A DNA stretch of 15,762 nucleotides from CAZPEV01 sp964585635 (GCA_964585635.1 CAZPEV010000066.1:1-15762), one strand, 5' to 3'. Counted from the first letter of the stretch, positions 8,811-15,762 are shown. Made by a program: numbers and translations. Notes: generated from the letters alone by a model not told the origin.

Positions 8811-8895
8811 CAATGTCAGGCCCAGGCAGTATACGCGGTTGCCGCCGATAATCCTACTAAAATGAATGATGGGGCATGATCGTCAGGGAGATCCA

Positions 8896-9984
8896 TCAGC
8901 GTGTCCGGCCAGGTGCGGCGGCCGAATCGCGCTTATGCTGCAGCGCTTCCCGGAATTCATCCCCACACGACGCGCCGTAGCGCGCAGCCGAGTCGGCGTT
9001 TAGCCGCGAGCGGTCATAATCGCCGGTCGTCAGGCAAAGTTGCGCCAGGCGTCGGTACAGCGCGCCCTTATCTCTCGCTTGGCCGACGGCCTGCTCCAAT
9101 ATGGCTATGGCCGAGTCGAGGTGGCCCGCCTCCAGATGACAATCCACTAACTGTTCCCAGGCAAAGGCGTCGGCGGAGTCGGCGGCAACCAGCCGCCGAT
9201 AGGCGGCCAGGGCCGGGTCGTATCGCTTCAGCGCGCGGTAGACGGCGCCGGACTCGTTCAGTAGCGATAACTCCCGGGGATTTGCGGCACTCGCCAGGTC
9301 GTATATCTTGGCCAATTCACCGAGGCTGGCGGTCGGGAGCGAGCCGTATCCTCGGGCGAAGTCATAGGTATGCGTCAGGTCGAGTATCCGGCGGTTGAGG
9401 GGGTCAAGCGACAGGTCGATCAAACGATCCTGGACCGGATTCATCAACGACTGCTGCGGGACATGAATCCCCCCGAACAGATGCACCATCTCGTGCAGCA
9501 ATATATAGGGCGTAAAACAGTTGTTATCGCTTGTCCCCTGGTACATGACCAGGAGAATCCCTTTGAACGGAATCGTGACCCCGTCGGTCCGGACCGTGAC
9601 GGCTTGGGGGGGGCGCGGCTTATAGGTGAAGCCGATCAGGATATCAGCGGTGTCGCGCGGGACGCTGTCGACCATCAGCGCCGCCAATCGATAGAGGTTG
9701 CTGTCATCGGGGTGGCGCCAGAGGGTGTAGCCGGCGATTTCAAGCTGCAACCCCATCAGTTCGAGAATCGCGACCGAGGCGCTATCGATCACCTGCTTGG
9801 CCGTCTGTTTCCACAACGTTTGTCGGGCGAAATGCTGGTCGCCAACGACCAATATCCGCACGGTTCTCAGGTTTTGGTCGGCAGCCCCGGCGGTGCTCCC
9901 CAAAACCGGTAACAGCCAGAAGAATATGATGATGATAAAAGGGATGGCCTGCCGCGAGGCCCATCCGGGCCGGATTTGTCTCAT
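8896..9984 (-). CDS. Secreted metzincin-like zinc metalloprotease with C-terminal TPRs
   Basis: This 362-residue protein has a clear signal peptide: a basic start MRQIRPGWASRQ, a hydrophobic core at about 14-29, and a likely cleavage near TAGAADQ (31-37). The zinc motif is HEMVHLFGGIH (164-174), an exact HExxHxxGxxH. It is followed by SLMNP, with Met181 placed as a metzincin Met-turn as in matrixins, so the catalytic site looks intact. Residues from about 222 to 345 form TPR-like helical pairs with typical alanine and tyrosine spacing. It is probably a periplasmic or exported peptidase. The ATG at 9982-9984 is chosen because AAGGTGGAG lies just upstream and the signal peptide starts there. 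A longer frame to 10071 would bury the signal peptide. The substrate is unknown. Confidence 0.85.
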   Translation of the reverse strand: MRQIRPGWASRQAIPFIIIIFFWLLPVLGSTAGAADQNLRTVRILVVGDQHFARQTLWKQTAKQVIDSASVAILELMGLQLEIAGYTLWRHPDDSNLYRLAALMVDSVPRDTADILIGFTYKPRPPQAVTVRTDGVTIPFKGILLVMYQGTSDNNCFTPYILLHEMVHLFGGIHVPQQSLMNPVQDRLIDLSLDPLNRRILDLTHTYDFARGYGSLPTASLGELAKIYDLASAANPRELSLLNESGAVYRALKRYDPALAAYRRLVAADSADAFAWEQLVDCHLEAGHLDSAIAILEQAVGQARDKGALYRRLAQLCLTTGDYDRSRLNADSAARYGASCGDEFREALQHKRDSAAAPGRTR

Positions 9985-10061
9985 GGTCTCCACCTTAGTA
10001 ATATATCGGCTGATCCAGATTTTTGTTCCTGAGAAATCGACCGAGGGCGTATATTGTCGCC
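9985..10061. promoter_or_regulatory. Divergent promoter spacer between protease gene and rqcH
   Basis: This 77-bp spacer serves two genes that point away from each other. Minus-strand TATATT (10000-10005) fits a -10 box for the protease gene. Plus-strand TATATT (10050-10055) fits a -10 box for rqcH and ends only 6 bases before its ATG. Neither has a good -35 at 17 bases; TTGTTC at 10023-10028 is 21 bases from the rqcH box. Confidence 0.4.
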
Positions 10062-11717
10062 ATGCTGTCATCGCTGGACATCACCCGAATCCTGATCGAA
10101 TCGTCGTCCCATCTGGTCGGGGCGCGGATGGGGAGCATTGAATACTACCGCAAAGAACGAGCGGTGCAAATCTATCTGGACGAGGAAAGGCGGCATTGCC
10201 TAACGATGTCGTTTCATCCCCAGCGGAACGGCTTTTTTGTGCTGCCGTCGTCGCGGTCGCGCCTCGATACCGGCGAGAAGCCGCGGCCGTTCGCCAGGGA
10301 GATGGTCGGCGGAAGGATCGTCTCGGTGGCGCAGCGTCCCAATGATCGGATCGTGGAGTTCGAGGTCAAGACCGAAGCCGGAAGCGGGTACCTGATATTC
10401 GAAATTCTCGGGCCGAACGGCAACCTCTGGGTCACCGACGGCGACAAGAATCTGGTCGGTTCGCTCCGCGACAGGAAATTCGTCGCCGGCCAAAGATATG
10501 AACCGTCGCCCCTGCCCGACAAACTCGATCCCGCCACGGTCACACACGATGATTTGCGATTGATTTTCGAACGACACCCCGACATCAACCCGGCCCGATC
10601 ATTGGAGAAGAGCCTGTACGGCATCGACTATCATCTGGCCCTCACCGTAATCGGCAGCGATAAGGCACCGGTTCTGTCCGATGCCGAGACGATTCGCCGG
10701 ATTCATCTCCGCCTGCAGGAAGCGATTTCCGCCTATCATACCGCCGCCGGTTCGATTTATGCCTATCGTATCAAAGGGAAGATTGGATTCTATCCGGTCA
10801 AGCTGGCCGATCATGACCTGATGGGGCGCTTTGCGACGCTGTCCGAGGCCCAGAAAGAAACGGTCGACACCGCCCGTGAGGAGATCGAGAGCGATCAGAT
10901 CCGCGAGGAGACGATTAAGGGGGTTGAAAACCGGATCGCCAAAGCCGAGCGGTTGCTGGAGAACCTTGAGCATGATATCGCCGAGGCCTCGGGGTATGAG
11001 CAGTACCGGCAATACGCCGACCTGCTCAAGATTCACCTGATGCATCTGAAACGGGGGATGGCGAGCATCACGGTGGATGACCTGTTCGGCGACGGCCGCC
11101 CGGTGGATATACCGCTCGATCGCAAATTGAACGGCCGGCAGAATATGGAGCAGTACTCCAAGCGGTATCGCAAAGGAAAAGAGGGGTTGGAATTGCTCTC
11201 GCGCCGGCGGGACAACATCGCCGAGGAACTGAAGCGGCTGCGCCGGGCGCATCATCAGTTTGAGGCCGATTTCGAGCAGGCCGGCGCCGCTTTTCCCGAG
11301 CTTCTGCCGCGGCCGAGGACAGCCAAGGCGGCGGCCCAGCCGGTGCGGCCGTACCGGGAGTACCAGACCTCAACCGGATTGACGATCCTGGTCGGCAAAA
11401 CCGGGGCCAACAATGACCGGACCACCTTCGAGTATGCCCGGCCGGACGACTATTGGTTTCACACCTCGCAATGTGCCGGGTCGCATGTCGTGCTCCGGGT
11501 GCCGAACAAGACCTTCATTCCCTCGAAGCAGGAGATTGCGGAGGCGGCGGCCTTGGCGGCCTGGCACAGCAAGGCGCGCGGGGCGGCCAAGGTGCCGGTC
11601 AGTTATACTCAGCGCCGGTATGTTCACAAGCCGCGCAACGCCAAACCGGGGCTGGTGTTAATTGATCACGAGAAGACGATCATGGTCGCGCCCCAGGAGC
11701 CGCGAAAGGGGCAATGA
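10062..11717 (+). CDS. rqcH: RqcH/NFACT-family ribosome quality-control protein
   Basis: This 551-residue protein belongs to the NFACT family (RqcH, Rqc2/NEMF, fibronectin-binding-like proteins). In bacteria RqcH binds stalled 50S-peptidyl-tRNA complexes and recruits Ala-tRNA to add C-terminal alanine tails. The NFACT-N part includes N-D95-R96, matching the Asp-Arg pair needed for RqcH activity in Bacillus, then FEILGPNGNLWV. A charged helical coiled-coil region covers about 260-420. The C-terminal NFACT-R domain begins near 440, with TILVGKTGANNDRTTFEYA and DYWFHTSQCAGSHVVLR, and runs to the end. The ATG at 10062 is chosen because it starts the conserved domain; the frame stays open 13 codons upstream. 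There is no close ribosome site. It is the only plus-strand gene and runs convergent into the HNH island. Confidence 0.93.
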   Translation: MLSSLDITRILIESSSHLVGARMGSIEYYRKERAVQIYLDEERRHCLTMSFHPQRNGFFVLPSSRSRLDTGEKPRPFAREMVGGRIVSVAQRPNDRIVEFEVKTEAGSGYLIFEILGPNGNLWVTDGDKNLVGSLRDRKFVAGQRYEPSPLPDKLDPATVTHDDLRLIFERHPDINPARSLEKSLYGIDYHLALTVIGSDKAPVLSDAETIRRIHLRLQEAISAYHTAAGSIYAYRIKGKIGFYPVKLADHDLMGRFATLSEAQKETVDTAREEIESDQIREETIKGVENRIAKAERLLENLEHDIAEASGYEQYRQYADLLKIHLMHLKRGMASITVDDLFGDGRPVDIPLDRKLNGRQNMEQYSKRYRKGKEGLELLSRRRDNIAEELKRLRRAHHQFEADFEQAGAAFPELLPRPRTAKAAAQPVRPYREYQTSTGLTILVGKTGANNDRTTFEYARPDDYWFHTSQCAGSHVVLRVPNKTFIPSKQEIAEAAALAAWHSKARGAAKVPVSYTQRRYVHKPRNAKPGLVLIDHEKTIMVAPQEPRKGQ

Positions 11718-11764
11718 TCGTTGATTGCGGGGTCGATGAAGAGCCTTTGGAATAGAGCGATCCG

Positions 11765-11789
11765 TCGAAGCTATCGTCCATTCGAAGCT
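11765..11789. repeat. Short direct repeat in the convergent intergenic region
   Basis: TCGAAGCT occurs at 11765-11772 and 11782-11789, and AAGCT/AGCTT can also pair as a weak hairpin. It lies between the convergent rqcH and small-protein genes, where a bidirectional terminator would be expected. No strong stem with a T-run was seen. Confidence 0.25.
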
Positions 11790-11811
11790 TTAGGCTGACC
11801 GCAAATTGCTA

Positions 11812-12054
11812 CTATAATCCTGAAGTGCCATCTTCTATCTTAAGTGCAAGAGCCAAGGCGAGTGCGTTTCGCAGGATGAACGTTCCATATTCTTTGGCCA
11901 GGGTCACGACGGTGTTGGCCCCTTCAGGGGTCCAGTCACAGCGCTCAACAAGCGTCTGGGTAAGGTCAAAATTCCCATAGGAGCTGCCCAATTCGCTTGT
12001 GACCCGTGAATACTCTTCTTCGAGAGTAATAACCTCATTCGGTATCGAACTCAT
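11812..12054 (-). CDS. Small acidic protein of unknown function
   Basis: I do not recognise this 80-residue protein. It is acidic in its first half (ITLEEEYSRVTSEL) and ends in a helix rich in Ala and Leu (LRNALALALALKIE). It has a single Cys and no signal peptide. The ATG at 12052-12054 is preceded at 8 bases by a very strong GGGGGAGG site. An in-frame GTG at 12072 would add six residues but overlaps that site, so it is less likely. The gene follows the HNH endonuclease gene by 29 bases on the same strand, in the same AT-rich stretch, so the two are probably cotranscribed. It could be a partner or an inhibitor of the nuclease, but that is only inference from position. Confidence 0.75.
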   Translation of the reverse strand: MSSIPNEVITLEEEYSRVTSELGSSYGNFDLTQTLVERCDWTPEGANTVVTLAKEYGTFILRNALALALALKIEDGTSGL

Positions 12055-12083
12055 TGCAATATCCTCCCCCACAACTTATTAGT

Positions 12084-12866
12084 CTATGGTGCTTGTATAA
12101 ATATGTGATCTCTATGCCATTGTAGAGACGTCATTCTTGGAAAAAAACGCGTTGGGTGAATAATCGGTTGGCCATGCCTGTCTGCGATTTCTTGCCTTAC
12201 TATTGGATTAGATGTGCGTAGAATGAAATTATTAACGAGAAGCGTCAATTCATTCGAGATCGTGATCAATCCGCGATCAAACAATTTATCAAACGTTGCG
12301 CTTAGGCATAAACCATTGGTAGGATCGGCACGGAGATCCTCGTTTTCGCTCCATGGTATAATGTGGCTGGCGACAAGGCATTCCGGAATTGGGAGGCCTG
12401 TGACACAGCATGTCCCATTATAGCTACTGAGCACGGCATCCCGAAAAAATGCCTGATGGAGCCGTTGTTTTGTTGGGCGAATCCGCTCCGATAATACACT
12501 TTTTGGATACACAAGTATCTCTTCGGCAGATGATGGATCAAACTTCCTGCGTAGCCCATTGGCAGCTTCGGCCAGACACGCCCATTTGTCGGAAAACTCC
12601 ATCCATATCTCTCTATCGAGGTGTCCCACATGCGTCAAGCCTGTGATTTCAAGTCTCTTTAGCTGGGGATCAAATGCGCCAAAGTTTCCAAGTTTTCGCG
12701 CCACTGAGGCCGGTGTGCGATTCAACAGCCTCGCGAGTTTTTTGATTTCTGGATTTGTCGTCTTAGTCTTCTGGAAGGGAATTCTACAATATAATTCAAG
12801 GGCTAGGATCAATTCTTCCCTTGTCCATAACTTGCGATCATTTACTGGGCGATCCCCTCTATCCAC
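12084..12866 (-). CDS. HNH endonuclease (HNH_2-like), putative restriction or defence nuclease
   Basis: This 260-residue protein has two recognisable parts. Residues about 13-66 (WTREELILALELYCRIPF, then LNRTPASVARKLGNF) match the helical N-terminus often found on standalone HNH nucleases and probably bind DNA. Residues about 141-202 form the HNH nuclease: TCCVTG, then ASHIIPW with His168, NGLCLS with Asn184, and DKLFDRGLIT. The expected metal-binding and catalytic positions are present, so it should cut DNA. No methyltransferase gene lies beside it. The best start is a GTG at 12864-12866; no in-frame ATG exists nearby and the ribosome site is weak. Sampled 60-base lines average about 43% GC against about 60% for neighbours, which suggests acquisition. 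Confidence 0.88.
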   Translation of the reverse strand: MDRGDRPVNDRKLWTREELILALELYCRIPFQKTKTTNPEIKKLARLLNRTPASVARKLGNFGAFDPQLKRLEITGLTHVGHLDREIWMEFSDKWACLAEAANGLRRKFDPSSAEEILVYPKSVLSERIRPTKQRLHQAFFRDAVLSSYNGTCCVTGLPIPECLVASHIIPWSENEDLRADPTNGLCLSATFDKLFDRGLITISNELTLLVNNFILRTSNPIVRQEIADRHGQPIIHPTRFFPRMTSLQWHRDHIFIQAP

Positions 12867-12931
12867 TTCCGCGGATCCCCTATGTAGGAGGTTATGCTTT
12901 TCTGATTTCGCCCGCTGTATCGGTTACCGGT

Positions 12932-14869
12932 CTACACGTCCAGGTTCCGCACGTAGGTGGCGTTCTCCTGAATAAACTTGCGGCGCGGCTCGATGTCGTC
13001 TCCCATCAAGGTCGAAAAGATATGGTCACACTCCTTGGCGTCCTCCATCTCAACCTGCAGAAGCGTCCGCGTCTCCGGATTCATGGTGGTGTGCCAGAGC
13101 TGCTCCGGGTTCATCTCGCCCAAGCCCTTGTACCGCTGGATCGAGATTCCGTCATCTCCCATCTGGCGCACTACGGCCGCTTTCTCGTCGTCGGAATAGG
13201 CGTACTTTTCGGTCTTGCCCTTGCGAACCAGATAGAGCGGCGGTTGGGCGATGAAGACGTGGCCGCGCTCGATCAGGTCTTTCATGTGCCGGAAGAAGAA
13301 CGTCAGGATCAGCGTTCGGATGTGCGAGCCGTCGATGTCGGCATCGGTCATGATGATGACCTTGTGGTAGCGCACCTTGTCGGCGTTGAACTCATCGGCG
13401 CCGATGCCGCATCCCAACGCCGTGATCAGCGCCTTGATTTCCTCGTTGGCCAAAATCTTGTCGATGCGCGCCTTCTCGACGTTGAGAATCTTGCCGCGCA
13501 AGGGAAGGATGGCCTGGTTGCGGCGGTTCCGCCCCTGCTTGGCCGACCCGCCCGCCGAATCACCCTCGACGATATAAATCTCGGCCTCTTCCGGGTCGGT
13601 GGTGGCGCAGTCGGCCAGCTTGCCCGGCAGCGCGGCGTTGTCCAGCGCCGTCTTGCGACGGGTCAGCTCCTTGGCCTTGCGGGCCGCCTCGCGGGATCGC
13701 GCCGCCTCGACCGTCTTGTCGACAATCCGCTTGGCCACCGGCGGATTTTCCTCAAAATACTCCGATAGATACTCACCGACCACCCGCTCAACGATACCCT
13801 TCACCTCGCTGTTGCCCAGCTTGGTCTTGGTCTGGCCCTCGAACTGCGGATCGACCACCCGCACCGATATCACCGCCGCCAATCCCTCGCGACTGTCGTC
13901 GCCGATCATCTGAAAGTTTAGATTCTTGGTCAGGTTGTTTTTCTGGGCGTAATTGTTGATCGTGCGGGTCAACGCCGATCGGAAACCGACCAGGTGTGTC
14001 CCCCCCTCGGTGGTATTGATGTTGTTGACGTAGGCATAGACCGATTCGTTGTAGCTGTCGTTGTACTGGATCGCCACCGTCACGGTGACGTTGTCGAGTT
14101 CTTTCTCGAAACAGATCGGCTTCTTGAACAGCCGTTCCTTTCCCTCGTTCAAATATTCGACGAACGACGCCAGCCCTCCCTTGAATAGAAACGTTTCTTC
14201 GCGCTCGCGTCCGAGACGCTCGGATTTGAGGTCGATTCGCAGGCCGGGATTGAGGAAGGCCAGCTCGCGCATCCGCCCGGCCAGGATATCGAACGAGAAT
14301 TCGACCTTTTGGAAAACGGTGTCGTCCGGCATAAAGGTGGTGGTCGTGCCGGTCTTTTTCCGCTTGCCGATTTTCTTGACCGGTTCCACTGGGTCGCCGC
14401 GATGGTACTCCTGGAAGTAGACCTCGCCGTCGCGGCAGACTTCGACCCGGCACCAGCTCGACAAGGCGTTGACCACCGAGACGCCGACCCCGTGCAGGCC
14501 GCCCGAGACCTTATAGGAGCTGTGCTCGAACTTGCCACCGGCGTGCAGCATGGTCATGACCACTTCCAGCGCCGACTTTTTCTGGGTGGGATGCATGTCG
14601 ACCGGGATGCCGCGTCCGTTATCGATCACCGTGACCGAATGGTCGGCATGGATGATCACCTGAATCTGATCGCAGGCGCCCGCCATCGCTTCGTCGACCG
14701 AGTTGTCGACCACCTCGTACACCAAGTGATGCAACCCGCGGCTGGCAACGTCGCCGATATACATGGCCGGTCGCAGCCGCACCGCTTCCAGTCCCTTGAG
14801 GACCTGGATCGAGTTGGCGTCATAGCTGTGGGAATTGTTCTTCTTATCGTCAACCATCATTTCGCTCAT
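12932..14869 (-). CDS. gyrB: DNA gyrase subunit B
   Basis: This 645-residue ATPase subunit of gyrase works with GyrA to introduce negative supercoils. The GHKL ATPase shows Glu52, Asn56, DNGRG (83-87) and GGLHGVG (123-129). The transducer domain follows. The TOPRIM domain has EGDSAGGSAKQGR with Glu435 and DADID with Asp509, Asp511 and Asp513. The ending, IQRYKGLGEMNPEQLW and YVRNLDV, is typical. There is no 160-residue TOPRIM insert like that of proteobacteria. The ATG at 14867-14869 has GGAG 7 bases upstream, preferred over an in-frame TTG at 14875. It overlaps the dciA stop by 20 bp, so the two are translationally coupled. gyrA is not directly downstream; the HNH island occupies that place. 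Confidence 0.97.
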   Translation of the reverse strand: MSEMMVDDKKNNSHSYDANSIQVLKGLEAVRLRPAMYIGDVASRGLHHLVYEVVDNSVDEAMAGACDQIQVIIHADHSVTVIDNGRGIPVDMHPTQKKSALEVVMTMLHAGGKFEHSSYKVSGGLHGVGVSVVNALSSWCRVEVCRDGEVYFQEYHRGDPVEPVKKIGKRKKTGTTTTFMPDDTVFQKVEFSFDILAGRMRELAFLNPGLRIDLKSERLGREREETFLFKGGLASFVEYLNEGKERLFKKPICFEKELDNVTVTVAIQYNDSYNESVYAYVNNINTTEGGTHLVGFRSALTRTINNYAQKNNLTKNLNFQMIGDDSREGLAAVISVRVVDPQFEGQTKTKLGNSEVKGIVERVVGEYLSEYFEENPPVAKRIVDKTVEAARSREAARKAKELTRRKTALDNAALPGKLADCATTDPEEAEIYIVEGDSAGGSAKQGRNRRNQAILPLRGKILNVEKARIDKILANEEIKALITALGCGIGADEFNADKVRYHKVIIMTDADIDGSHIRTLILTFFFRHMKDLIERGHVFIAQPPLYLVRKGKTEKYAYSDDEKAAVVRQMGDDGISIQRYKGLGEMNPEQLWHTTMNPETRTLLQVEMEDAKECDHIFSTLMGDDIEPRRKFIQENATYVRNLDV

Positions 14870-15179
14870 GTTCAAACTCCGTGTGCGAGCCGGCCCTCAG
14901 CACGATTTTTTCAACCGCCCGGCCTTCCGGAAACGAGCGGACCTTAGCCAGGATATGCTCCAGTTGCATCTCCAGTTCCTGCCGCCAGGCATCTTTCTCC
15001 ACGACCACGGTCAGCACGCCGTCAGCGAACCGGACCGCGTGCGATATCCGGGCGATTTCGGGTCCGACAATCTCCGGCCAGCGCGCGACGATCCGCCAGC
15101 CATGAAAGTTCCGTCCCTGTCCCAGCGAAACAATCAGACTCTCAATCAGTTCGGCCAATCCGGCCGGTCTTCGTCCCAT
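14850..15179 (-). CDS. dciA: DciA/DUF721 family protein, putative replicative helicase loader
   Basis: This 109-residue protein carries the DUF721 signature: FHGWRIVARWPEIVGPEIA (about 26-44), then GVLTVVVEKDAWRQELEMQ. In bacteria without DnaC or DnaI, DciA helps load the DnaB helicase. DUF721 genes often sit immediately before gyrB in dnaA-dnaN-recF clusters, which fits here. The ATG at 15177-15179 is preceded by AGGGTGG. A GTG at 15188 would add three residues. Its 3' end overlaps the gyrB start by 20 bp. A candidate promoter lies 40 bases upstream. Confidence 0.85.
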   Translation of the reverse strand: MGRRPAGLAELIESLIVSLGQGRNFHGWRIVARWPEIVGPEIARISHAVRFADGVLTVVVEKDAWRQELEMQLEHILAKVRSFPEGRAVEKIVLRAGSHTEFEHERNDG

Positions 15180-15218
15180 CGCCGCCACCCTGTTTCGCTG
15201 GCCCGACTCTAACCTTTA

Positions 15219-15247
15219 AAGATACCTGTATCAGGACCTTGCGGCAA
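15219..15247 (-). promoter_or_regulatory. Candidate sigma70-type promoter of dciA-gyrB
   Basis: On the minus strand TTGCCG (15242-15247) and TATCTT (15219-15224) are separated by 17 bases, about 40 bases before the dciA ATG. It shares the TATCTT box and spacing with the candidate kinase promoter. A GATAC-CT-GTATC repeat overlaps the -10. Confidence 0.5.
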
Positions 15248-15248
15248 G

Positions 15249-15278
15249 AAAAAAACAGGATCGCACGAAAATAGCGAT
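15249..15278 (-). terminator. Candidate intrinsic terminator of the right-edge gene
   Basis: Read on the minus strand, ATCGC and GCGAT (15274-15278 and 15260-15264) pair around a 9-base loop. Four bases later comes a run of seven T (15255-15249). The stem is short, but the T-run and the position after the gene and before the dciA promoter fit an intrinsic terminator. Confidence 0.45.
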
Positions 15279-15305
15279 ACGCCTATTTGGTTGCGTGGCA
15301 ATGCG

Positions 15306-15762
15306 TTAGAATGGCGATGGCGTCCGGCTTGTCATTTGGGTCGTCGCGGTAGATGATTTATGAGTCGCGCGACGATTCGACGATGGATTTGGCCGTCGCC
15401 GGCTGGGAATATAGAGGTCGGGGCCTTCCTTGCGGCGCATCCGCACGGTATAGTCCTGGCACGATTGGCAGCGCCGAATCAGATGGGCGTCCTGGCGCCT
15501 GACCCACCGCCGCCGCACGTGAGCGGGGCCGTATACCGGCTCCTTGACAATGTCGTGCCCCCGTGAGGGATCGTGGTCGTCGAGGAATCTGACTCCGGCG
15601 GCGATATCATTCGAGTCCGGAAAGTAAAGCGTTGCCCCGGGGCATTCGATCAAAACTTTGTCCGCCTGCCGGGCGAAGTCATCGATCGACCGCGTCAGGT
15701 GGCTGTAATATTCGCCCTGGGTATCGTTGCAGCGGCGGCAGAGCATCAGCCCACCGATTATT
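15306..15762 (-). CDS. Cysteine-pair protein of unknown function, 5' partial, 3' end possibly frameshifted
   Basis: The frame is open to the window edge. An ATG at 15746 exists but has no good ribosome site, and the codons before it read IIGGL, so the protein probably starts outside. I do not recognise the family. Two CxxC pairs, LCRRCND and RRCQSCQD, about 90 residues apart, suggest a zinc-ribbon-like metal site. The middle (VLIECPGATLYFPDSNDIAAG) has normal coding character with GC-rich third positions. After about 15405 the frame turns into a Ser/Arg/Thr-rich tail with poor third-position bias. The +1 frame then looks coding down to a TAG at 15283-15285, apart from one TAA at 15358-15360. 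A frameshift or decay at the 3' end is likely. Confidence 0.55.
   Translation of the reverse strand, partial: IIGGLMLCRRCNDTQGEYYSHLTRSIDDFARQADKVLIECPGATLYFPDSNDIAAGVRFLDDHDPSRGHDIVKEPVYGPAHVRRRWVRRQDAHLIRRCQSCQDYTVRMRRKEGPDLYIPSRRRPNPSSNRRATHKSSTATTQMTSRTPSPF

Noticed and set aside
10023..10061. Longer rqcH start at the upstream ATG (10023)
   Set aside because: The extra 13 residues precede the conserved NFACT-N start, and the ATG has no ribosome site. The TATATT box would also lie inside the coding region.
9985..10071. Longer protease start at 10071
   Set aside because: It would place 29 residues before the signal peptide and cross into the rqcH start. The start at 9984 has a strong ribosome site.
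12821..13768. 315-codon plus-strand frame opposite gyrB
   Set aside because: It is antisense to the GyrB TOPRIM region, which is unmistakable on the minus strand.
15286..15357. Possible RelE/HigB-type toxin remnant
   Set aside because: Only about ten residues resemble the last strand of that fold, and a stop codon precedes them. This is too little to annotate, so it is kept only as a hint in the findings.
15360..15566. 68-codon plus-strand frame near the right edge
   Set aside because: It is Pro/Ala-rich with no motif, and it opposes the better-supported minus-strand gene with its CxxC pairs.
1..15762. CRISPR arrays, tRNAs, rRNAs, insertion sequences
   Set aside because: I looked for regularly spaced repeats, tRNA cloverleaf ends, transposase motifs and flanking inverted repeats, and saw none.

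Overview
The window is bacterial chromosomal DNA, about 60% GC over most of its length, with nearly every gene on the minus strand. No 16S or taxonomic marker was searched. The mix of features suggests a Gram-negative-like member of a poorly cultured phylum, possibly in the FCB or Zixibacteria neighbourhood: a TPR-bearing Ser/Thr receptor kinase, a short GyrB without the proteobacterial insert, a dciA-gyrB pair, an RqcH homologue and a large orphan GH13 enzyme. That placement is a low-confidence inference.

Layout from left to right. A second Ser/Thr kinase gene runs off the left edge (1-90, minus). It overlaps by 11 bp the end of a complete kinase gene whose product has kinase, membrane, FlgO/TolB-N-like and TPR parts (80-2731, minus). 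Next come elongation factor G (2936-5014, minus), a 1158-residue GH13 alpha-amylase-family enzyme (5281-8757, minus) and a secreted metzincin-type metalloprotease with TPRs (8896-9984, minus). This last gene is divergent from rqcH (10062-11717, plus), the only plus-strand gene. An AT-richer two-gene island follows, with a small protein of unknown function (11812-12054, minus) and an HNH endonuclease (12084-12866, minus). Then come gyrB (12932-14869, minus) and dciA (14850-15179, minus), which overlap by 20 bp. A cysteine-containing protein of unknown function (15306-15762, minus) crosses the right edge and its 3' end looks frameshifted.

Functional themes are translation and ribosome rescue (EF-G, RqcH), replication and topology (DciA, GyrB), signalling (the kinase pair) and alpha-glucan metabolism (GH13). 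The HNH plus small-protein pair looks inserted between housekeeping genes and is the best candidate for a defence or mobile module. No tRNA, rRNA, CRISPR array or insertion sequence was seen. No gene-free stretch exceeds 300 bases. The longest, 5015-5280, holds a candidate promoter and a 12-bp palindrome. The most interesting items are the HNH/small-protein island, the GH13 enzyme with an NPD region IV and large extra domains, the metzincin-TPR protein and the decayed or frameshifted right-edge gene.
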